Assembly (NCBI GenBank): GCA_002393945.1
Contig: DGSO01000011.1
Coordinates: 124,001 to 188,000 of the forward strand
DNA: 64,000 nt
Direction: 5' to 3'
Origin: Bacteroidales bacterium UBA4360
GTDB lineage: Bacteria; Bacteroidota; Bacteroidia; Bacteroidales; UBA932
The notes under the pieces are model-generated. The model saw only the letters and a program-made list of their open reading frames with translations, had not been told where the DNA came from and did not search any database. Position numbers and translations under genes: made by a program. The stretch's first letter is position 1. Every line of letters starts with the position of its first letter. This document shows positions 41,141 through 50,078 of the stretch, piece after piece.

Positions 41141-41215
41141 TGGGCGATGCTGGATTCGAACCAGCGACCCCCTGCTTGTAAGGCAGGTGCTCTAAACCAA
41201 CTGAGCTAATCGCCC
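41141..41215 (-). tRNA. tRNA-Val, anticodon TAC
   Basis: The minus strand folds into a standard cloverleaf: acceptor GGGCGAT/ATCGCCC, D-arm with AGCTCAGTTGGTTTAGAGC, anticodon stem CCTGC/GCAGG with loop CTTACAA (anticodon TAC), and T-arm CTGGTTCGAATCCAG. The discriminator base is A and no CCA is encoded. The anticodon reads GUA and related valine codons. It has its own promoter and terminator. Confidence 0.96.
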
Positions 41216-41246
41216 TCAAAAGAACTTGTCTCCCAAAACGGGATTG

Positions 41247-41279
41247 CAAAGGTAGAAAAAATAATTCAATTTCCCAAAA
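41247..41279 (-). promoter_or_regulatory. promoter of tRNA-Val
   Basis: On the minus strand TTTTG (41279-41275) is followed after 20 bases by TACCTTTG (41254-41247), an excellent consensus match, 31 bases before the mature tRNA. Confidence 0.8.
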
Positions 41280-41307
41280 TAATCGTTGATTTAAATTATT
41301 ATGGACA

Positions 41308-41340
41308 AGAAAAACGGCCGCCCGTGAGGCAGCCGTTTTC
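41308..41340 (-). terminator. terminator of the second fimbrial operon
   Basis: On the minus strand AAAACGGCTGCC pairs with GGCGGCCGTTTT through its AAAACGGC/GCCGTTTT ends, followed by TTCTTG. It starts 23 bases after the stop of the 1166-residue gene. The A-rich flank would let it work in both directions. Confidence 0.75.
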
Positions 41341-41362
41341 ATTGAGTTGATTACTAGGGAGG

Positions 41363-44300
41363 TTAATTCCACTGGTAATCTGTGTAGGTGACTACGTATT
41401 GAGTCATACGCATCTGGCCGGTCTGTCGTGACAAGGTCATGGAGAAGGAACTCTCATTACCAGTCCAGGTAGTTGTCGTGCCCCATACGACATTGCCCGC
41501 CGTTGCTGATGCGTAACCATTCTGAGGACTGTAGCCGCTGTTAAAGGTGAACACGACCCTCGTGATTTCTTTGACAAGTGTATTGTCGGCACTTAGAGTG
41601 AACACCGTACCGTTATCCAGCGTCATGCGGGAGTAGTTCACGCCAGAGATGGCGCTGAACGCTCCGGTGATGTTATTTTGGGTTACGGACGTGGTACTGG
41701 TGGAATAACGATAAGCGGCCGTAGCATTTGTCGTGGTATTGAAGGTCACCGTCTGGCCCGTGCGTAAGGTCACAGCGCGATGGGTAATGGTAACGGAATG
41801 GGTAAGCGAGGCATTTGCACCAGTGCCTTGGGCCGTGATGGTGAAGGCCTTGCTGGTGGTTTCATAGTTCACCGGCATGGTTACGTCTACAGACACCGGC
41901 GTGCCGCTAGTGGCCGCTCCGCTGGAAACGCTGAGCGTTGCGCCGTCGGGACTCGTGAGAACCCAATCCACATCTGCGTAAACGGAAACGGTAGTATTCT
42001 CGTTACCCTTTACGGATGTACTTGCGGCAACCAGCAGGATAGTAGGCTTCTGGACAAAGGTAATAGTGTTGCCAATCTGCTCGGAGAGGTCTGCGCGCCA
42101 CATTTCCACCCTGTAGGTGATGGCGGCTCCGGTGTGTGCGCCTACGGTGACGCTGCGCTGCACCGCGGTGGAACCGCTCTTGTCAAATTCGCCGGAAGTA
42201 TAGACCAGTTCATTGGTGGCATTGTTGAATACTTTCAGCTTCACAGGGAAACTGTTGAGCGTGGTCACCATGGCAGTGGGTACCTGCATGGGGATTTCGG
42301 CGTCGTACACGCTGAGCGAAGCCGCGGCCGCCTCCTGGGTAATGGTGAGCTGTTTCTCGATGGTACCAAGGACATTGCGCACACGGATTTTGAACTGCCG
42401 CTCACTGAAGGTGGGATTCTGCGGGATAATCACCGTATGATTGACAGGCGACAAGGTGGCCGCATTCTCGCCGGTTGCGGAGTAGATAGTGCCGTCCGGG
42501 TTAATGAGCTCCAGAATATACTTGGACCCGGATTCGACGGTAACCGTTACGGCATTCTGCGCATTATCAACAGAGGTCACGGACGACGTCAGGCTCATTT
42601 CGATACCTTCCTGAGTCATCAGAGCCGTACGGATGGTGTTGGGGTTGGTGGAGATATTGGTCATGGTGACGCGGTAACGGATAGCGTTATCCGTCACGTT
42701 CTCGGGGAGGGTAACCACCACATCCTGGCCGCTTGCGCCAGTAGCGCTTCCGCTGGAAGGCGTAAGAGTGGCGCCGGAAGCAACGTCGCCGTTAATAAGG
42801 GCGATGGACAGCACCCAACTGCCGGAACTCTTGACCTTGATGTTAGTTGTTGTGCCGGAGAAGGTCTGGCGGTTAGGAGTTATGTTGTTGTCGGGGTCTC
42901 CGGTGAGGGTGGCCTGGGCCGTGGTTACGCCGGAAGAATTTGTGGCGAAATACTTGTTATATACGTAGGCCGTGGTGCTTGTGAAGGCCTTGGTGGTCTC
43001 GAATTCACAAGTGAGCACAATATCGCTGCTGCCGGAAAGCTCTGCATTGTTTTTCAGGCGCTGGTATTCGGACCAGTTAAGCGTACGGACAAAGCAGTAA
43101 GAGGTGGAGCCGCTCCCGGTAAGCGAGGTAAAAGGTTCGTCGGGGTCGGTGACGCCGGTAGTTTTTACGGGCATGCTCTCGCTGGAGGCCGGGTTCAGCA
43201 CCTTGCCGCTGTCTTCAATGAGGATTTCCATGGGGAACATGGAACTCTGCAGGTCCCAGGGGAGCGGAATGTTAAGGATGGTCAGCTGAGCAGCTTCGTT
43301 GGCCACGGCAAAAGGCGTGAAGTAAGGATTGATCTGCTTTGCATTGAATACGCGGATGGTGACCATACGGACAAGCCTGTAGGTAGCACCGAGGCCATCG
43401 GTATAAGTTCCCTCCAGCTGTATGGTGGACGAAAGGGTGGAGGTGCCGTCCGGCGTATTCAGCTTGTAACGTACACGGCGGAAGTCGCCGGAATCGTCCG
43501 AAGAGTCTATCGTAAGGTCTTTGATGGCATTACCTTCTTTGTGCGTCACGGTGACGTTGTCGTTCAGGGTGCCGCTGGCACCGTTAAGGGTGAAGCGGAA
43601 TCCAAAGTTCTGCTCGTCGGTATTGTACACCCAGTCGTAGTTGGCGTGCTCTACAAACAGACGCACGATACCGTTGGAAACTTCCGGCAGCGAACGGGTG
43701 TCCAGGGACATGGAGAAGTTGGTGCCGCTATTGTGCAGGGAAGCCTCGGCGGGCGTATCATAGCCCTCCACCGAAACGCCGGAGACATTGACGGTATAGT
43801 TGAAATTCCTGTAAATGGGGAAGTAACCGTCTTCCAGGGCAAGGTCCAGACGGTAATAGCGGATTGGGGTGGAGGCGTTGGGCGTACCGCTGGCCACATA
43901 GCGTGCCGCCATCAGGATGAAAGGCGGATTGTCCGTTGTGACGGCGCGTTCATAGACATAATAGGGCTCTCCCGGGCCAACTGTTACGCCGGGGGCATTG
44001 AAGGCATCCGCCGTGGAAGGGATCGTGGTGTCGATGTCGGGGTTGGTGGGGAAACCATGATATACCTTCTCCGTGCTGTCGTCGGTATCCATGTATTTGT
44101 ACAGGCGGCCATCCAGGGTGAGGCTGGGGTCGGTGTAATTTGGTACCCAGTCCTCGTGGTTGGTGCTGTACATGGCCACGGCTCCGCTACTGGGCATGTT
44201 ACAGAGCGTATAGGATTCAATCACGAAGTTGTCGGCATTCTCGGTGAGGGTAATGCTGGCGAAGTTGCGGATGAGGGAGATGCTGCTGAGGGCAGTTACC

Positions 44301-44863
44301 GTGGCATCCGTGGGGATGTAGTCGCCGTTGGGCTTCTGCTCACGGACGCCATCCACCTCCTTTACGGTAATGCCATTGGGCAGGACGACGCGCTGCCAAT
44401 ATGCGCCGTTGCCGTCAGTTACCGTCATGCTTTGCATGATGTCGTTCTCGTAGGCATTGAAGGGCAGTGAAGAAGGGCCGTTTGCAATGATGTGAAGATT
44501 CCTGGGCTTGTTGGAAATAGGAAGCCTGGCCAAGAAGTAGGCCGACGTCGCATTCTGGGATGCAAAGCCGGTTGAGAGGGGATTACCGTCAGCGTCGCAG
44601 GGGTACGCGCTTACATAGTCCTTCAGGTAGTTGTCAGACCCGAAGATGGCAACGTGGATGTGGCTGATGGCAGGCTCATGGCCCATCTCCATCCCGGGCT
44701 CGGCCTTTGTGGCGGCCTGCAGGGTGATGGGTTCCCGGAAAGACAGTACGACCGGAACGGTCTCCCCATCCGGGGCAGCGGGTTCCACAATGGCTTGCTC
44801 ACGTACGCAGGAAATGGCAAGCGTGGCAAGCAAAAACAGGGATATGGAATATACTCTTTTCAT
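41363..44863 (-). CDS. large DUF4906-type fimbrial/adhesin lipoprotein with Ig-like repeats
   Basis: The 1166-residue lipoprotein (LATLAISC, Cys near residue 19) opens with a fimbrillin/DUF4906-like region: a TKAEPG segment, ISHIHVAIFGSDNYLKDYV, and a block with LPISNKPRNLHIIANGP. Several beta-rich repeats of roughly 90 residues follow (about 690-1050), with strands such as VTVTVESGSKYILELINPDG and VSVYADVDWVLTSPDG. A C-terminal domain has a VTFNTTTNATAAYRY start and a GNVVWGTTTTWTG...YVVTYTD end. Such proteins are taken to be fimbrial tip or surface adhesins. It is the last gene of its operon and has a terminator. Confidence 0.75.
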   Translation of the reverse strand: MKRVYSISLFLLATLAISCVREQAIVEPAAPDGETVPVVLSFREPITLQAATKAEPGMEMGHEPAISHIHVAIFGSDNYLKDYVSAYPCDADGNPLSTGFASQNATSAYFLARLPISNKPRNLHIIANGPSSLPFNAYENDIMQSMTVTDGNGAYWQRVVLPNGITVKEVDGVREQKPNGDYIPTDATVTALSSISLIRNFASITLTENADNFVIESYTLCNMPSSGAVAMYSTNHEDWVPNYTDPSLTLDGRLYKYMDTDDSTEKVYHGFPTNPDIDTTIPSTADAFNAPGVTVGPGEPYYVYERAVTTDNPPFILMAARYVASGTPNASTPIRYYRLDLALEDGYFPIYRNFNYTVNVSGVSVEGYDTPAEASLHNSGTNFSMSLDTRSLPEVSNGIVRLFVEHANYDWVYNTDEQNFGFRFTLNGASGTLNDNVTVTHKEGNAIKDLTIDSSDDSGDFRRVRYKLNTPDGTSTLSSTIQLEGTYTDGLGATYRLVRMVTIRVFNAKQINPYFTPFAVANEAAQLTILNIPLPWDLQSSMFPMEILIEDSGKVLNPASSESMPVKTTGVTDPDEPFTSLTGSGSTSYCFVRTLNWSEYQRLKNNAELSGSSDIVLTCEFETTKAFTSTTAYVYNKYFATNSSGVTTAQATLTGDPDNNITPNRQTFSGTTTNIKVKSSGSWVLSIALINGDVASGATLTPSSGSATGASGQDVVVTLPENVTDNAIRYRVTMTNISTNPNTIRTALMTQEGIEMSLTSSVTSVDNAQNAVTVTVESGSKYILELINPDGTIYSATGENAATLSPVNHTVIIPQNPTFSERQFKIRVRNVLGTIEKQLTITQEAAAASLSVYDAEIPMQVPTAMVTTLNSFPVKLKVFNNATNELVYTSGEFDKSGSTAVQRSVTVGAHTGAAITYRVEMWRADLSEQIGNTITFVQKPTILLVAASTSVKGNENTTVSVYADVDWVLTSPDGATLSVSSGAATSGTPVSVDVTMPVNYETTSKAFTITAQGTGANASLTHSVTITHRAVTLRTGQTVTFNTTTNATAAYRYSTSTTSVTQNNITGAFSAISGVNYSRMTLDNGTVFTLSADNTLVKEITRVVFTFNSGYSPQNGYASATAGNVVWGTTTTWTGNESSFSMTLSRQTGQMRMTQYVVTYTDYQWN

Positions 44864-44869
44864 CTCTCG

Positions 44870-47176
44870 TTAAAATGTGTCGGTCAGACTGGTTTTGTAT
44901 CCAAGCCACGTGCCGCTTGTTGTAGAAGAATGCAAATCACCCCAATACCAGGTGTCATAGACGCAGCGGACATAACCTTGGTAATTCGTGCCATTTTTTA
45001 CAGTTATGATAGCCTCGCCGCTAACTGAATTTGTAGGTGCAGTTCCTATCGTCATATCTACAAAACTGTCGGCACTGCCGCTCCTAATATAGAGTTGGTT
45101 TCCGGCAGCCCAATAACCGTTGGTTGCAGAAGGGTTGAACAGCGTTGGAATCTTGCCGTCCGCGTTAAGTTTCTGGAGGAACAGAATCTCCGCCTTGGTG
45201 GGAAGACGCCAGCGGCCGGCAGGATAACCGTATTCCTGATAAGATGCACAGCGCCTTCTGGCGCCTTCGTAGGAGACTGAGTACGTCTTTCCGTAGGAAG
45301 AAGCCGAAATGAACTTAGGGGAGATGACATTCTGGGTATCGTCGGCCGTAGGGCGGTAATTGACAAGGGACTCACTGCCAGTCCTACCTTTCAAGATGTT
45401 TTGGTATTCATTGGTGGCGGCGGCGCGAGGGTCTCCGAGGACCGTCTCAAGCGGCTGTCCGTCCACAACGGGAGCAAATTTAAGAATCGTGGTTGTTACC
45501 GAGTAGAGGTTCGGATTCGTGTTGCTTCCGCTACCGCTCATAGCATCCGTGTTCGCATTGACAGAACCCAGATAATGAGGAATATGTGTTTGTCCCATGG
45601 TACCTGTTGTAGTGGGGCCGACGCTGTCCCAAGCCCTGCTGTCTCCGCTGGTCTCATAATAACCGTTTACATACATGTTGGGCTTGCTGTCGTCATCGTT
45701 GCGAGTATCGGTATTCGTGATGTAAAGCGGCGGATACTGCGTAACCACAAGGGTCTTGTCGTATAGGCCGGAGTTGTCGCTCTTCAGCTTCAGGACAATG
45801 GTGTACTTGTAGGGCGAAACGTCATAATTGGTGGACGTAAAGTCGTAATTGAGTACGTTGGAGATGTGGATATAATTCCCTTCGGAGGAATTGGCTACAT
45901 CAGACGTATTGGTATCATCCTCATGGTTTCCGGTAGTGTAATCGTCCCATTCCTTTACGCGGCTCTTGATTTCCACGGGACCGCTGGCGAAGTAGGGGAT
46001 ATCGACCGTATTGCCGTAGAAACGGATATCCGACATGTCCGGGACATTCACGTCCAGATAATATCCGGGCGCCATTGCGGAGGTAATCTCGGTCATGGTT
46101 CTCCAGTCAAGCACCTGATAGCCGCAGGGTACGTTTACAGCGTCGTCTTCGGCGTCGCCGCCAAGCTGGGTGACATCCAGCACAAGGTGGTACCAGTTGT
46201 TGCTTTCGAAGGTGTTGGTGGGAAGCATCACCTTGTAATAGAATTCCTTCTGGGATTCCTGGATGATACCGGCCGTGTTGCGTGAAAGCTTCCACGGGAC
46301 TATGAGCTTGATGTAAGGCTCGTTGGTGGCGCCGTAAGCCCAGGACTCCGGATAGGTATAGAAGGATGTGCTGGAAAAGGCCGTGGCAAAATCCGTCTTT
46401 CCGGTGATGGACGTGTTGTCCATGTTGGGAAGATAGTCGAAAATGGGGGAGGAAGCGTCCCGGCCGCCTACCAGGGCGTCGGAGGCGGCCCCGCACAGAT
46501 ACACGCGGATGTTGTTGCCGTCGCTGAGGGGAGTCCAGGTTTCGGTAATATCGCCTTTGATATATACTACTTCATCCTTCAGGTAGAAATCCATAGTGAC
46601 CTTGGCGGGAAGGCGTTTGAGCTCAATTTCGGCCTTGCCGACAAGGGTCTGGCCGGGGACGACCTGTACGGTGATGTTGTCTGCGAAGCCGGTCATGACG
46701 AGGCACAGGTCCTCATTGGCTGCAGGATTGACGGAAGGGCCGGAGGCTGCCGTGAACGTACGGTAGGAAGACTCGCTCAGGGCAAGCGCCTGGAGCTGGG
46801 CCTGGGTGGCGTTCTCGCCTCCTATGACAAAGTCGGTCTCGGAGCCGGGATAATTGGCGATGGAATATACCTTATAATTGGCGCTTGCGATTACCGCCGC
46901 CTGGATGAAACAGGTGAAGCTGTCTTCGATTTCGGGGGTGAAACGCCAATGGTGGAGGAACTTGCCGTCGGTCTCCGGGAAAAGGAATACGTCCAGCGTC
47001 TTGATGAGGTTCTCGTTGCCTGTTCCGGGTTTATCTGCTTTGGTGTCAATGTCGCTGCAGGTGAACGTAAGGCTGAGCCCTTCCCCGTCAGGGGCTTCAT
47101 TCACTGACTCCCGCTGGCATGATGCAGCGGACAGCAGTGCGGCAAAAACTGAGGCTATGATGATGTATTTTTTCAT
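44870..47176 (-). CDS. fimbrillin-like surface lipoprotein with C-terminal FISUMP-like domain
   Basis: The 768-residue lipoprotein (LLSAASC, Cys about residue 20) has an N-terminal fimbrillin/Mfa-type region (TKADKPGTGNENLIKTLDVFLFPE, YKVYSIANYPG, LPAKVTMDFYL). A central beta-rich part follows, then a C-terminal domain (about 615-755) with RRCASYQEYGYPAGRWRLPT, GYWAAGN and VRCVYDTWYWGD. That last part resembles the FISUMP/DUF1566 type of lectin-like fold, with two cysteines that could pair. I infer an adhesive subunit near the fimbrial tip. It ends 6 bases before the next gene's start. Confidence 0.72.
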   Translation of the reverse strand: MKKYIIIASVFAALLSAASCQRESVNEAPDGEGLSLTFTCSDIDTKADKPGTGNENLIKTLDVFLFPETDGKFLHHWRFTPEIEDSFTCFIQAAVIASANYKVYSIANYPGSETDFVIGGENATQAQLQALALSESSYRTFTAASGPSVNPAANEDLCLVMTGFADNITVQVVPGQTLVGKAEIELKRLPAKVTMDFYLKDEVVYIKGDITETWTPLSDGNNIRVYLCGAASDALVGGRDASSPIFDYLPNMDNTSITGKTDFATAFSSTSFYTYPESWAYGATNEPYIKLIVPWKLSRNTAGIIQESQKEFYYKVMLPTNTFESNNWYHLVLDVTQLGGDAEDDAVNVPCGYQVLDWRTMTEITSAMAPGYYLDVNVPDMSDIRFYGNTVDIPYFASGPVEIKSRVKEWDDYTTGNHEDDTNTSDVANSSEGNYIHISNVLNYDFTSTNYDVSPYKYTIVLKLKSDNSGLYDKTLVVTQYPPLYITNTDTRNDDDSKPNMYVNGYYETSGDSRAWDSVGPTTTGTMGQTHIPHYLGSVNANTDAMSGSGSNTNPNLYSVTTTILKFAPVVDGQPLETVLGDPRAAATNEYQNILKGRTGSESLVNYRPTADDTQNVISPKFISASSYGKTYSVSYEGARRRCASYQEYGYPAGRWRLPTKAEILFLQKLNADGKIPTLFNPSATNGYWAAGNQLYIRSGSADSFVDMTIGTAPTNSVSGEAIITVKNGTNYQGYVRCVYDTWYWGDLHSSTTSGTWLGYKTSLTDTF

Positions 47177-47181
47177 ATCGG

Positions 47182-48645
47182 CTACATGCTGGGGATGATG
47201 ATGTTAAAGGCGCCGTCGCGCTGAATCTCGGTGTCCAGGGAGAACTCGCGGCCTCCGGAAGCCTGCACGGAGAAGGAGAGACCGGCCGTTATGGGCGGAT
47301 TTCCGGCCGCAGGCCTGTCGTCGTCGCGGGCAGAGATATAGAAGTCTATGTTGACGCCGGGCAGGATGTCACCCACAGATGAGCCGATGGAACCTGTGCC
47401 CACATGGACGTTGGCACCGTCGTTGGGCGTTATGGTGTAATAATTGGCGTTCTGGGTGAGGTTGATGTGATAAGTACACTGCGTGGGCGAGTATATCTTG
47501 AACATGCCGTGGATGGGAACTAGCTTGCCGTAAGTGTCTGTCTTGAACGTAATGTTCTGGCCGCTGATTGTGCAGGTGGAGGAATCCCAGCCTATCCAGC
47601 TTGCCATGGCGGACTGTTCTTCCGCGGAGCCGGTCATTTCTGTGTAGTTCCAGTCCATTACGGTTTCTTCCACTTTGAAGATACCGCCCATATAGGTGAC
47701 GGTATAGGAGTACTTGTGGCCGCCCAGCCATTTGGTTCCCTTGGGGAAAGACAGCCTTGAGGTACGGATGAGCGGGTTTCCGGTGAGGGGATCTGTCTCG
47801 CCGGAGATCTGGTACACGACGTCCAGGACTTCAATGAGCTCTGCGTGCTGGGCAGGCCATACATAATAGAAATCCTTGGAATTGATCTGACGCTGAGAGA
47901 GTACGTCGATGGGCGTGGCGCCCTTGCCGTAGCTCATTCCGCCCCAATCTTTTCTATCGGAGAACGCGCCAGCGTGCGTGGGATTGGTAAAGGTGACTTC
48001 GGCCGTCCCGTCCTGATTGAAGGTGATGGCGGTCTCCTTGCTGTTGATGAAGTTGTCGTTCAGGTAAACCCCGTGCAGGAAGATGGGTTGTTCTCCGTCA
48101 GGAGTTTGGTTGGAAATCTGGAAGGAGATGGCTACCTGGGCGAAGAGGTGGTTGAATATCAGTGGAACATCCGAGTAGTCCTGTGCGTTGGTAGAACGGC
48201 ACACGGGATTGGAATACAGGAAGTCGTATTGCTGGGTGGATGTGGTAATGGCTTTGGCCGGGAGGTTGAGCGTATTGGCGCTTGTGCTCACGCCGGTGCC
48301 GAAGAATGCCGTGGTGCTGTAGCTGTCGCTGTGGTCCAGCCAACTGAAGAAAAGATGGGTACCGCCGCTCCACTCGTATTTTTGGTCGGTGCCGTATTTC
48401 CATTTGGCTTCGCCGCTGTCCCAGACCAGGGTGTTGTCAATGTGGTACCTGCTGTCGTTGTACCAGTCACGCACCTGGAAAACGTCCGTATTGCTTACGG
48501 CGTCGGTGGCCTTTGTCTGGAGCGGGTCTGCAAAGCGGATTTGGGACGTACTCCCTGCAGGAGTCATCTCTTCCTGGTTGCAGGCGGGAAGGACGGTCAG
48601 CGCCGCCAGAGCGGCCAGAACAGTTGTATAGTGCTTTCTCATCAT
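47182..48645 (-). CDS. fimbrillin family lipoprotein
   Basis: The 487-residue lipoprotein (ALTVLPAC, Cys about residue 22) has the usual N-terminal fimbrillin signs: IRFADPLQTKA, a region around YEWSGGTHLFFSWLDHSDSYS, a VPLIFNHLFAQVAISFQISN strand pair, and a FPKGTKWLGGHKYSYTVTY block before the C-terminal half. Proteins of this family are exported as lipoproteins and polymerise or decorate fimbriae. It is second of four long genes in the operon. Whether it forms the stalk is not clear from sequence; its length suits a major or minor subunit. Confidence 0.8.
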   Translation of the reverse strand: MMRKHYTTVLAALAALTVLPACNQEEMTPAGSTSQIRFADPLQTKATDAVSNTDVFQVRDWYNDSRYHIDNTLVWDSGEAKWKYGTDQKYEWSGGTHLFFSWLDHSDSYSTTAFFGTGVSTSANTLNLPAKAITTSTQQYDFLYSNPVCRSTNAQDYSDVPLIFNHLFAQVAISFQISNQTPDGEQPIFLHGVYLNDNFINSKETAITFNQDGTAEVTFTNPTHAGAFSDRKDWGGMSYGKGATPIDVLSQRQINSKDFYYVWPAQHAELIEVLDVVYQISGETDPLTGNPLIRTSRLSFPKGTKWLGGHKYSYTVTYMGGIFKVEETVMDWNYTEMTGSAEEQSAMASWIGWDSSTCTISGQNITFKTDTYGKLVPIHGMFKIYSPTQCTYHINLTQNANYYTITPNDGANVHVGTGSIGSSVGDILPGVNIDFYISARDDDRPAAGNPPITAGLSFSVQASGGREFSLDTEIQRDGAFNIIIPSM

Positions 48646-48665
48646 CTTCTTCTTCTGTTTTTGTT

Positions 48666-49733
48666 TTATTCTACGCCGATTTCAATGTCATTGTGGACAA
48701 TCCACTGTTCCTGACGGGGATAATCAAAATTGATATACCAGATTGCGCCGGGGACAAGGAGGCCGGAAATGTTGATTTTGGCCGCTGCCGGGAAGGTAAT
48801 CCAGCTGCCTGACTGTTTCAGGCGCAGGGACCTGTGGGTTCCGTCGTTGAGGTTGAAGGTGATTCGGATGCCGGTTATGTCCTGCGGCAGGGCGAACACC
48901 TTGAAGTTCATCGATGTGGTGGGAGTGATAATGGGGTTGTAGGCATCGCCGTTTTCGTTGTGGAAGACCAGGGAAACGGTGTTGCTGGTGCTGCCACTGG
49001 CCGCATAGGAGCAGGCCATTCCGGCGGCAGGGTCGAAGGTCGCCGTCACGCCGCCGGCAAGGGGCATGGTGGTGGATGTTTCAGTCTCGTAGGTGGAGGT
49101 TTCCATCTCGAAGCTTGTGATGGTGATGTTGTCGTTGGCGCCTACGGTGAAATCGAAGGTCGTGAAGGCCGGATAGAAATCCAGATTGATGCCATTATTG
49201 GCAGGAACGCACTGGAGGGAGGCGACCATGATGGCGTCGGACATGTCGGGGGTGAAGGATACCACGTTGCCGGTTTTCCTGCTGTACTTGGCAACCTGGG
49301 CGGCGGGGATGGTGGCCGACAGGGTATGGTCCCCGACCGTGACCTTGGAAGCGGGATATCCGGACCAGAAGTCATGGGTACCCTCGCCCCAGGTGAGGCC
49401 GTTTTCGGCACCGCTGGGCATCAGGTCAGTGCGGCTGTTCACGCCCACGGTGGAGATGGTGTTCACGGAATAGTTCTGGGTGGCCATGGCTGTCTCGTTG
49501 TTTTTCATGGCAAGGACGATGATGTCTCCGTTGGACCAGTCGATGCGTTCGTAGGTCTTGCCGCCGCCGTCGTAGTTCTCACCGCTGAACGAGGTCTTGG
49601 TGACAGGGGCGGAAGGGTTGGTCTTGGCGCGGAAACGGATCTCCAGGCCGGAGATGCTCTTGGTGCAGCCGGAAAAACCGAGCAGGCATGCTGCTGCGGC
49701 CGCTATGCTGATGATGAATCTGCTTGTTCTCAT
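48666..49733 (-). CDS. fimbrillin-like lipoprotein
   Basis: The 355-residue lipoprotein (ACLLGFSGC, Cys about 22) carries VTKTSFSGENYD, IDWSNGDIIVLAM, LTWGEGTHDFWSGYP and TLSATIPAAQ, the strand order of the fimbrillin-like domain also present in the PUL proteins at 23001 and 24841. No extra C-terminal module is present. It follows the small peptide gene by 10 bases, as those PUL proteins follow theirs by 3-4 bases. A role as fimbrial subunit is inferred from operon context. Confidence 0.75.
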   Translation of the reverse strand: MRTSRFIISIAAAAACLLGFSGCTKSISGLEIRFRAKTNPSAPVTKTSFSGENYDGGGKTYERIDWSNGDIIVLAMKNNETAMATQNYSVNTISTVGVNSRTDLMPSGAENGLTWGEGTHDFWSGYPASKVTVGDHTLSATIPAAQVAKYSRKTGNVVSFTPDMSDAIMVASLQCVPANNGINLDFYPAFTTFDFTVGANDNITITSFEMETSTYETETSTTMPLAGGVTATFDPAAGMACSYAASGSTSNTVSLVFHNENGDAYNPIITPTTSMNFKVFALPQDITGIRITFNLNDGTHRSLRLKQSGSWITFPAAAKINISGLLVPGAIWYINFDYPRQEQWIVHNDIEIGVE

Positions 49734-49743
49734 GGCTCTGAAA

Positions 49744-49923
49744 CTATTTTTCCCACTCTTGGTTGAATGAGGACTGTGAAAAATCCATGGTGACCACTTC
49801 CTGTCCCATCGTGTTCACTTTGGAATCGGGCTGGATGGTGGATGCAGCGAGAAGGTCGGCTTCCAGTTCGACGGAAACCTGCTTGATCACAGCTGGGGCA
49901 AGGTATCTCTTTCGTGATTCCAT
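49744..49923 (-). CDS. small peptide of the Y-x2-P family (fimbrial copy)
   Basis: This 59-residue frame is the first gene of the second fimbrial operon. It starts MESRKR, then Y7-x2-P10, a VIKQVSVELEA segment, L24-L25-A26-A27-S28 and a polar tail with two acidic or aromatic turns. The distance from P10 to L25 (15) is close to the 14 in the two PUL copies. There is no signal peptide and no known domain. Its place directly ahead of a fimbrillin-like lipoprotein is the same as for the other two copies, which supports it as a real gene. Confidence 0.7.
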   Translation of the reverse strand: MESRKRYLAPAVIKQVSVELEADLLAASTIQPDSKVNTMGQEVVTMDFSQSSFNQEWEK

Positions 49924-50007
49924 AAATACACTGACTATGCTAAGTAATTACTGTTCAAGTCTTTAATTTCGCCCGCGAAATCGTTTATTTTTTGCGGGGA
50001 GCAAAAC

Positions 50008-50035
50008 GAAAAAATGCGGGTAGATAAATACCCGC
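50008..50035 (-). terminator. terminator of the capsule operon
   Basis: On the minus strand GCGGGTA (50035-50029) pairs perfectly with TACCCGC (50022-50016) around a 6-base loop, followed by ATTTTTTCG. It lies about 45 bases after the stop at 50079. A TATTTTTG at 50042-50035 with a TTG 20 bases upstream touches the stem and could also serve as promoter for the fimbrial operon. Confidence 0.75.
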
Positions 50036-50078
50036 AAAAATAATTCATTTTTTTGAAAAAATCAAGTTGTAGATACTC

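Noticed and set aside
41141..41215. tRNA gene considered as an integration site of a mobile element
   Set aside because: No integrase and no repeat of the tRNA 3' end were noticed in the neighbourhood; flanking genes look like ordinary chromosomal operons.
41780..44470. An 896-codon open frame on the plus strand
   Set aside because: It lies fully opposite the 1166-residue fimbrial gene, has no signal or known domain and a composition typical of antisense frames in GC-rich coding DNA.
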